Positions 57,055-64,000 of a stretch of 64,000 nt of DNA are shown piece after piece. The DNA lies in NCBI RefSeq assembly GCF_022605725.1, contig NC_065558.1, positions 1,798,001-1,862,000 of the forward strand, given 5' to 3'. The position numbers and the translations under genes are program-made. How positions within the stretch are numbered: the stretch's first letter is position 1; each line of letters begins with the position of its first letter. The notes beneath the pieces are model-generated. The model did not search any database. It was not told where the DNA came from and worked only from the letters and a program-made list of their open reading frames with translations. The DNA is from Anthonomus grandis grandis (lineage: Eukaryota; Arthropoda; Insecta; Coleoptera; Curculionidae).

Positions 57055-57480
57055 ACATTAAGGAAAACAGTTGAATTTTTTTCATTCTTGACAGTCCGTC
57101 CCTGTTCCAACCCCTTCCCTTTTTTCTCTCTCGCACACCCATCCCCAAAATTGACACATCCAAGTAAGCCAATTCATAAATCTGAGACGGTAGTGGCGTG
57201 GGAAGGGAGCTTTGTGCAAATTCCACCACCACTGACGAATTAAATGGACTGAACCGCTTTCTGCGTAATTCTGCTTAATTCGCAGCGCTAATTAATTAAA
57301 GGTTTTTGTTCCAAGTTTGCCAGCCAGCGAGACTCCGCGTGATCCAGGAGCAACGAGGGAGAAACAGTAAGAGAGCGAGAGAGAGGGACGCGACTATAAA
57401 TTTTAGGGGTTGATATCATCATACCTCTTCTGTTGGGAATAGTTAAGGGAACGTTTATTTTTGGATAGGGATGAAGGGTG
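57055..57480. promoter_or_regulatory. GC-richer island with GAGA run
   Basis: G+C-rich block with GAGAGCGAGAGAGAGGG (57371-57387), TTAATTCG and CTAATTAATTAAAGG, no open frame with a known domain (two minus-strand frames exist). Possible GAGA-factor-bound regulatory DNA. Confidence 0.35.
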
Positions 57481-57955
57481 TTTTTCTTGATTTGGACTTT
57501 TAAGGCATAAACACTCAATACTTATCAATCAATTAAGACACAAGTGGCGTCCTCAAATAAATAATCTGGTCCTTTTTATTCTTTTATTTATTCTTCGGCT
57601 TAAGTTTGTAAGGAACAGGCTCTGGATATGGTCGGGATCTCTTTTAATTGCCTGGAAGAAATCAATAGTTAATATAGTACATATTAATTCTATTCCATCA
57701 GTTGTTCTCTTGGTAGGTGCTACAATTCGTCAGTTGGATTTGCTTCTCGTTATAAGAAGTTGATAGAAAATGGATTGAGTAGTTAATGTGGTCAATTTTT
57801 AATCAAAATAAATGACTTTGCCCAGGCGGATTTTCTCTGGGCCTTAAAATTTGAAAAAGTCAACTGAAACAGAAGAATAATCCAATCCTAAATAATAGAG
57901 CATGGAGTCAACCCATTGGTCCTCTCTTTTTCCACAATAATCTAACTATATCAGA
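57481..57955. other. No recognised gene
   Basis: AT-rich with one TTGCCTGGAAGAA motif (57647). Nothing else is seen. Confidence 0.25.
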
Positions 57956-57959
57956 CAGT

Positions 57960-58150
57960 TGTTGACTTATTCATTAAGTAACATTAATACATTACCAATT
58001 CTGTAAATATGAAATACTGTCTTAATACTGGATGCTGAGTTATATAGTCTAGAGTATTAATAATAGCGTAAGCCTGGGCAGTAAAAGTATAGCTGATTTG
58101 ATGCAATCCAAAGGATCTTTTGATTTTATGACCATTCATCACTTATATAC
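57960..58150 (-). pseudogene. Retrotransposon RNase H relic
   Basis: Minus-strand codons 58105-58031 read HQISYTFTAQAYAIINTLDY, matching the (S)IFTAEAYAIL.AL.Y block that holds the catalytic Glu (here Gln) of RNase H domains in jockey/R1-type elements. Flanking codons are broken. Gln in place of Glu adds to the evidence of decay. Confidence 0.65.
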
Positions 58151-58319
58151 CCTCCAACGTGATGTATCTGTGCTCCTTAGTACGTTAGTACAGGATCTCT
58201 TAAACTAAATTTAGGTCCTTTCTTTATCTTTGGACCTTTTTTCTCTCTAAAGAAATGATAAAATCAGAAGAGACCGAACTTTTAAGTGATCCTTTAACTA
58301 TACTGTATACGTAAAATGT
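58151..58319. other. No recognised gene
   Basis: AT-rich spacer. Confidence 0.2.
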
Positions 58320-58625
58320 TGATGATGTCCCTTGACCCGTCCGCCATCTAGGTGACTCTCCGGTTAATTAACAAATTGGTTTTCCGTTCTCGTGCCTTCT
58401 ACCACTACTGCTACTACCCAATTAGCTAAAAAATGCGTGTAAGCGGCGCATTTACAAATTGCCCGGAAAAGTTTAATTTTATTAATGGCGAACCGGGTGG
58501 ACTTTTCTTGTTTTACCGTGTGTGTGTGTGTGGACGGTTTTTTTTTTGTTTTTTAATTAAATCGAGTGAATCGGGCTGGTTTTTCGTTATATTACGTCGC
58601 CGTTTGTTAAGTAATTGCTAAATTA
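58320..58625. promoter_or_regulatory. GC-richer island with (TG)n
   Basis: G+C-enriched, unique-looking, with a (GT)8-like run at 58518-58533 and TTAATTAAC. A 62-codon plus-strand frame starting at 58433 has no known domain. Possible noncoding element. Confidence 0.3.
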
Positions 58626-59214
58626 GTTAATGTATGGGCTGGATAGGGAATTGATTTATTCTAGTTTATTTGCTCATCCTTTTTATTCTATGGTATTTAT
58701 ATTATTAAATAAAGTAAGCTTTTTTAACCCTTTATAGCTTGCATTCTAATTAACCCCCGAAAACCAAGTTACAATTATTATATTGTTATTAACAATTTGT
58801 GTTATATATCAGTAAATCTCTCAGAAGTGCTGGAAAAAAGTTATGGGTTTCTAAAGTAGAATGTTTTTAAAAAAAAATGATCTCTGCTTTTTTTTTGGCT
58901 AAATTCAGGAAGTAAATGCATGGGGCATATATCCCAGATGGCACATATCTTCCAATGGATGTCCAGTATCGGTTCAAACTAAGTCAAAACGTCAATTGGA
59001 CATCCTATGGATAATTATTTAGAGACTTTAACCTGCTGTGACTAAAAGATATTAGAAAAAAACAATTTCTAATGCCTGAATCAAAATTAAAAATTTCTCC
59101 AAAAGACGCAAGAAAATACCTCAAATGATTGAAATAAAAGAAAAATGAAAAATTTAAACATTTTATTTCCAAAATATAGTCCTTCTCTTTTTCCCAAGTT
59201 AAACACGTAGTATT
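58626..59214. other. AT-rich stretch with a GGATGTCCA inverted pair
   Basis: GGATGTCCA (58958) and TGGACATCC (58997) are inverted 9-mers in CATATCTTCCAATGGATGTC context. The minus-strand frame 59005-59238 lacks a signature. No gene is supported. Confidence 0.3.
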
Positions 59215-59310
59215 TTTGCGTAATTTTTTTTTGAACATTGGTCAAAAAACTACTTTTTTTGTCAAAGTTTCGCTGTCTATGAGATCATCCTCAGGAGCTT
59301 GTGGTTCTTA
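59215..59310 (-). mobile_element. Hammerhead-like pLTR relic, minus strand
   Basis: Minus strand CUGAGGA (59294-59288), a degraded stem II, and GAAAC (59271-59267) followed by UUUGAC. Same layout as the motif at 48089-48131, but stem II no longer pairs well. Probably an old Penelope-type terminus. Confidence 0.45.
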
Positions 59311-59739
59311 AAAATTTTATATTAATTCTTTGTTATCAGCACGTGTCCAAAGCCGTATATCATCGCATTTTAAGATTCTTTATATTCAACATACATTTCA
59401 TTAGAATTTAATTTTTTTTTAAATATTTAATCATCCTAAAATTGTTGATGCGCTTTTAATCCTTGATACCTCATTCTTCAAAGTTCAAAAAATTAACAAA
59501 CGAATCAAAAAGAAGCTTAATAAAACCAATAAGAGAAGGCATATATAAGCTCATATCAAAAAGACCAATAATTTTCTTTATAATTTCCAATAAAATGATC
59601 AAAAATTTCCACACCTTTAACAACTTTAAATAAAACAAAAATATATTCCATCATCAACATCAAACTGATCTGACTGAAAACGAGAACGGTTAATTAACAA
59701 TACAGATCGTGACTATAAATAAAGTGAAGTAATCCCGAT
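59311..59739. other. No recognised gene
   Basis: AT-rich; nothing recognised. Confidence 0.25.
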
Positions 59740-59960
59740 GATGGCGGTGTTTTAATTACGTACGAGGTGGGAGTAAGGGGGAAGAGGGAGGCAAGGAGGC
59801 GGCGGCGGGGGCGGTCATTAGTGACTGCCCCCCTCGGGCCAGCGAAGCCCCCGTTTCCGTTCTGTAATGGTCAAGAACATCTGCTTGCTTATAATTGTTC
59901 CAATTTCGCGCAAGAACTGTTTATAATTGTTGTTCGGGATGTTAATGAGAACCATTAAAA
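59740..59960. promoter_or_regulatory. G-rich island with hairpin and G-quadruplex potential
   Basis: 59768-59812 is purine-rich with G runs of three to five that fit a four-tract quadruplex. 59807-59817 pairs with 59822-59832 (GGGGGCGGTCA / TGACTGCCCCC, one G.T) around a 4-nt loop. The 63-codon frame here is compositionally odd and unlikely to be a gene. Confidence 0.4.
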
Positions 59961-60299
59961 GGGAAATCGTTTATAACTTCGGTTCGTTATTGTTGTTTTT
60001 TTTTTTGTCATCATTTTGGTATATGTCAGGTCTTTGTCTTTAAAATTACCATTTTTAGGGTGGCTAGATGATAAATTACCAGTCATTGAAATCCCTTGTC
60101 TATATGTCTATAATTGGAGAATTATAACGAAACATTGTCAAGAAAAACAAGTACTATCATCAGTTGGCCCAGTAGAAATTTACCTTGATTTTGATCAGTG
60201 AAAAGTTTTTTACAGTCCAAGTTTTGAATTTACGGTTTTTCGGATATCATGCTTTAGAGAATCATGATGAGATAAGAGCTCCACTCCAATTTAAGTATG
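59961..60299. other. No supported gene
   Basis: A 61-codon plus-strand frame (60016-60201) begins at GTG and gives a fairly balanced protein, but I recognise no family and see no splice or start context. Confidence 0.25.
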
Positions 60300-60540
60300 C
60301 TCAAAATATAACTGCAGTATTTGACGTAAAGCACAAATTCCAATGAAATATCACCAATAGGAAAAAAGTTTTGATAGTCACGGGACCTTAAAACTCAATT
60401 CTTCAAAAATTTGTTAAAAATCGATAATTATTTCCTAAATAAACTCCAAATGCCAAATTTCATTCAAATTCAATCGGGCAAATAACAAAATTTTCAAAAA
60501 ATAATTCCACATGAATTAACAATTAGATTTTTTTTAATCA
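60300..60540. repeat. Dispersed repeat, second copy
   Basis: Diverged relative of 25590-25915: CACCAATAGGAAAA, AGTCACGGGACCTTAA, TCCTAAATAAACTCC and AATCGGGCAAATAAC in the same order. Confidence 0.5.
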
Positions 60541-62639
60541 TTAGGACCCTCTGTCACTTTGTCCCATGAATATTATAATCATACACGGTAAGTTCTTAAA
60601 ACGTCAAAACTTTGTCGAATTATCACTGTTTAAAGAATCCGATTTGTTGAAAGATATGCGTATATTCGGATTGTCCAAAGTCTCTTGAATATTTTCGTAT
60701 TAATTCCTGCCAGTTTTTGGCTATTTTTAGCGTTTTATCAATGAAATTAGGAAGCAAGTCTGAGCCGATTCATCCACGTTGACGCCATGTTGTTTAAACC
60801 GCCTCGTCAAAATCGATCATTTTCAGATGATGTTTTAGGGTATAAAAAAGGGTTTTACCTTATGATTTGTACATGGAAAAATAGTAGAAAGCTTTAGGAA
60901 CAGGTTAACGTCAATTCTGGACCGATTCCAATCGGTTTTAGTAGTTAAATTTCGAATATAAAAAGGGTCTTTTTACGGCGAAAATCGCGGCCATGGGTGG
61001 CTTTGAAAATATCCAGTGTGCAGGCTGATTTTTAGCGATTTTTCGTGCTTGGAACTTTTTTGGAAAAAAATTACTTTTAGGGTACTAATAATCATAGTGA
61101 AAAAATCAGATTTTAGTATGTTATAGTAAAATGAATTGGCTCGACTTATTGCGGTTTTTTTATGACATACAGTGTAGGCACAATTAATTTACAAAGTGAA
61201 AAAATTTTCAAAAATTCATAACTCAAGAACAATTTTACCTAGAAGTACGGTTAATATTAAAAAACATTCTTCTTGTCATACGCTACAAACCGTTTATAAG
61301 CTATTTGACTCTAGGTGGCGTCACTAAAAAGTTATTAAAAGTTGAAAAAAAAAGTGTGAAAAAGGGTATTTTTTAATTAAACAGTGCTCACTCTGTATAA
61401 ATGATACTGTTAAACTTGAGATGCCATTTTATTCGGAAAAAATAGAGATTTAATTAATCCAAATGAAATTTTTTTAAATTTTGCCCTATAAAAAATTTAC
61501 ATAAGAAAAAGTTTTTATAATTTTTCTCTGAAAAAAAAACGTACGTTAGTTACGTAGTTCGTAATTCTCGATGAGGCACACATATTTTCTGTGAGTCATT
61601 ATTTCCGCAAAGATACCGTTTAACTGTCAGAGGGGCTACAATATCACGCATGTCTGAAACTTGGGACATTAAAAAAAAATTACTTCCCGTATGCTGAAAA
61701 TAACCAAAAACTATACAGATACGGTTCACGTGAACTCTAATCGACCCGTTAAATTTCATAACATTCAAAGAACTGTTGCGACCTGTATCGAATTGTTTTG
61801 ACCAAAATCGAAGAAAAAAATGTTTAACTTTAAAGGCGTCCTAGCCCTAAAGAAAAAATTAAATGAAAATGTTTACATAATTAGGTGGTAGCCCCATATT
61901 TCTAGATTATAAAAAAGTGAACAGTATCTCTCTAGTCCAAACACAACCAAAATTATAAGCACTTTTATCCGACAGGTTCCTAAAGATATTTCAGGCCTTT
62001 GACGTACAAATTTTTAGGCTTCTAGAGCCAATTTTGTGAAAATGTATTTAGATAACCCAGGAAAAACTATTTCAAATTTCTTAAAAAAATGTAACATTTC
62101 TGCAATATTCTGGAACATCAATAATATGAAAAATTACTTAGAATGCCTGAAAAGCATGTCAAATTAGTTGCAATACCCAGAAACCTAAATACTGGCTTAA
62201 AATGCGTAGAATTAAATAGATGAGATATTTTTTATTTGATTTCCGACATGTCAGGTGAATTTATATACCTTCCAGGTATTGTAAATTATTTTTGATGTTT
62301 TATGTATTCCAAACCTAATTTTTTCCATTCAAATTAAGAAATTACCTAAAAAAGATCCTAGATAGTACAAATGTGTGCGGACACCCGTTAATTTTTCCAA
62401 AAAATTCAATGTATCCATAGGATGGTCAACAAATGGCACAAAAGTAGACCGCCATAGCACTATTAAATGAAATTATACACAAATGAACAAATAATTTGTC
62501 AAATGTAGTTTTTTTCACACAGAACACTTAATATTCAAATACGAATTTATTTTATCGAACTAATAATAAACCGCATCTAAATTCGACCATTGAGCTCCTT
62601 CTTAAAAGCCGAGTTTATTGATGTTAATAGTGTTTTCTC
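60541..62639. other. Repetitive-looking intergenic DNA, no gene
   Basis: 60700-61050 is moderately G+C-rich with similar words (AAAAAGGGTTTTACC and AAAAAGGGTCTTTTTACG) that suggest an old duplication. 61150-61550 contains TACAGTGTAGGCACAATTAA and CAGTGCTCACTCTGTATAAA, which could be decayed mariner-type ends. 62040-62350 carries TGCCTGAAAAG and CCAGGTATTG motifs. No coding frame is supported. Confidence 0.3.
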
Positions 62640-62960
62640 CATATCTAACTTAATTAACATAGCAGGTTGTAAGTATTACTTTAATGATCATTTTATAGTT
62701 TACATTGTTGCTATTTACCATTCACCCTAAAATAACTAGCTTAATCTTTGAATAATGTCTAGATTTGTTGTTCCATATGCTTAATGATTACAAAAGTTTT
62801 CTTCTAATAGGAGACTATAATGTACCCTCTTTTGAAACTGATCAACCTGATAACAAGGCTTAATTTTTGAAATTATTTGAAGACTTAAAGCAATTGGACT
62901 CTCTCATGTCCATGTGAGGGGAGACTTAATTGTCTCCCCTCTCTTACCTTTTGAATGCGT
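62640..62960 (+). pseudogene. Non-LTR retrotransposon endonuclease relic
   Basis: Codons near 62705 read VYIVAIYHSP and near 62810-62870 IGDYNVPSFETDQPDNKA, then LFEDLKQLDS. This is the order in AP-type endonucleases of non-LTR elements (Y...VYRPP; L.GDFN.P; L...L.L.Q). Frames are broken by stops. Confidence 0.5.
62916..62941. other. Perfect 10-bp hairpin
   Basis: GAGGGGAGAC and GTCTCCCCTC around TTAATT. Too short to assign; it lies inside the endonuclease relic. Confidence 0.6.
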
Positions 62961-63059
62961 TTATATAAAATTTTGACACACATTATTAGAAATCTAAATA
63001 CTACTATTTGGTCCATAGCTTATTTTACACAACTTCAAAGTGGCGGCGGAACGCCATTG

Positions 63060-63600
63060 CGGGAGCCTCTGTGAAGGACATTTCTTTTAGTGATGAATTT
63101 ACTTTTTCTTATATTTCGTGAAACACATACACACAATGCCCAGAAAAAATAAATATGTTGGCTGGTATATTAGGGAATTATATTGCTGGGTCTCTCTTTT
63201 TTTAGACCCAAATTTGACAGGGGATCTTTACTTAAACATATTGGAAAATGTAGTAGAACCACTGATCCTTGAGATTATTGAAGGCAATCCTCACGAATTT
63301 GAGTTGGAAACAGTTTTTTAACAAGATAATAATATAGCGTCACTTTAGCAGAAATGTTAGAGAATATTTGACTAATAATTACCCTAATCGTCGACGTCCT
63401 ACCGAGTGGCCAACCAGGTCACCCGATCTAACACATCTGGACTTTTTTTCTATCTGGCTACTTGAAACAAAAAGTCTACGTCATCTAGCCAGAATCTATC
63501 TTCGATAAGCATGTCGCAATATTGATGTTGATACTTTTCAAAATGTTCGTAAAGAGTTCTCCAATAGTTTGTGAAAACATTTGGTTGTGCTTAAAAAGTT
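63060..63600 (+). pseudogene. Tc1/mariner transposase relic, second element
   Basis: ISFSDEFTFS holds the first Asp block (codon 63092), then DPNLTGDLYLNILENVVEPL in the 67-codon open frame, QQDN-like (codon 63325) for the second Asp, and RSPDLTHLDFF (codon 63440) for the third. The order and motifs match the element at 52132-54638, but there are several frameshifts and stops. D2-D3 spacing is about 38 codons and not in one frame. Element ends were not found. Confidence 0.75.
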
Positions 63601-64000
63601 ATGCGCTTTTAGTCTTAATTAATCTCTTACCCTAATTTTTAAGTCGTAACTTGTATCATGGCAACATTTTGTGACATACAATAGTTTTAAAATGCAACCT
63701 GTATCGTTAATATTATTATTGCTTCTCATTGATGACCTTTGCCATATTCTCACATGTAATAATTTGCTTTTTGCTGATCACCTAACATTGTACAAAAAAT
63801 TTAAGAGTCTTGATGATGATGTTTTGCTTCAAAAATAATAAAATATCCTGCACGAATAGTGTGTAACCAATAAACAGGAAATAAATATTTCTAAGTTTAA
63901 AATGATGATATTTACTCGAAAAAGTAAACCACTGTTAATTAAAGTTTTGATCATGAAAATCTAGTGCATTGGGTACTTTGGTGTCACTTCTGATACTCAA
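63601..64000. other. AT-rich end of window, nothing recognised
   Basis: No frame or repeat end is seen; the right end of the Tc1-like element may lie here but is not identifiable. Confidence 0.25.

Noticed and set aside
58958..59005. GGATGTCCA/TGGACATCC inverted pair as a regulatory dyad
   Set aside because: Nine-base arms with irregular context; more likely part of an old simple repeat.
61550..61768. 72-codon minus-strand frame
   Set aside because: No signature, and the surroundings look like decayed repeat DNA.

Overview
The window is AT-rich eukaryotic DNA, most likely from an insect. Penelope-like elements, Tc1/mariner and pogo DNA transposons, decayed non-LTR retrotransposons, short-period satellites and short intron-like gaps all fit; the mix resembles a beetle, but the sequence alone does not fix the species. 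No complete host gene is visible. The best host-gene candidate is one first-exon-like reading frame on the minus strand (2095-2505) that ends at a GTAAGT donor, so the rest of that gene would lie to the left.

Layout. 0-9 kb: a degenerate TGCCTGGAA-type repeat, two minus-strand reverse transcriptase (RT) relics, the candidate exon, a head-to-head pair of Penelope-like terminal repeats (pLTRs) with hammerhead ribozyme cores, and GC-richer islands. 9.2-15.5 kb: a tandem array of a 1.66-kb unit, four copies, interrupted by a retrotransposon 3' end and a pLTR piece. 15.6-22.1 kb: a MITE with G-quadruplex-capable ends, an RT relic and about 21 copies of a 181-bp satellite. 22.3-28.3 kb: GC-rich islands, a second head-to-head pLTR pair with a tRNA B-box-like palindrome at its centre, RT debris and a MADF-domain frame. 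28.7-32 kb: a Penelope RT fragment interrupted by a broken pogo/Tigger-like transposon. 33-44.5 kb: islands, a 920-bp tandem duplication, blocks of a CAGGCA-type repeat and a Tc1-like relic. 46-49.7 kb: an RT C-terminus, a 5'-truncated Penelope element with its GIY-YIG endonuclease, a hammerhead motif and a 12-bp target duplication, and a 324-bp mariner MITE. 50-56 kb: an island, a mini-palindrome, a 2.5-kb DD41D transposon with about 0.5-kb terminal inverted repeats, and non-LTR tails. 57-64 kb: islands, an RNase H relic, an endonuclease relic and another Tc1/mariner relic.

The most noteworthy items are: repeated hammerhead-ribozyme cores in Penelope-type ends; a family of 45-50-bp palindromic mini-elements with 6-bp target duplications and paralogous empty sites inside the window; a DD41D transposon that has lost its first catalytic Asp; a dispersed CAGGCA/TGCCTG motif occurring in both orientations over the whole window; and a series of GC-richer, TAATTA/GAGA-rich islands that look like regulatory DNA between the transposon deposits. 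All coding assignments come from reading motifs by eye; no database search was possible.
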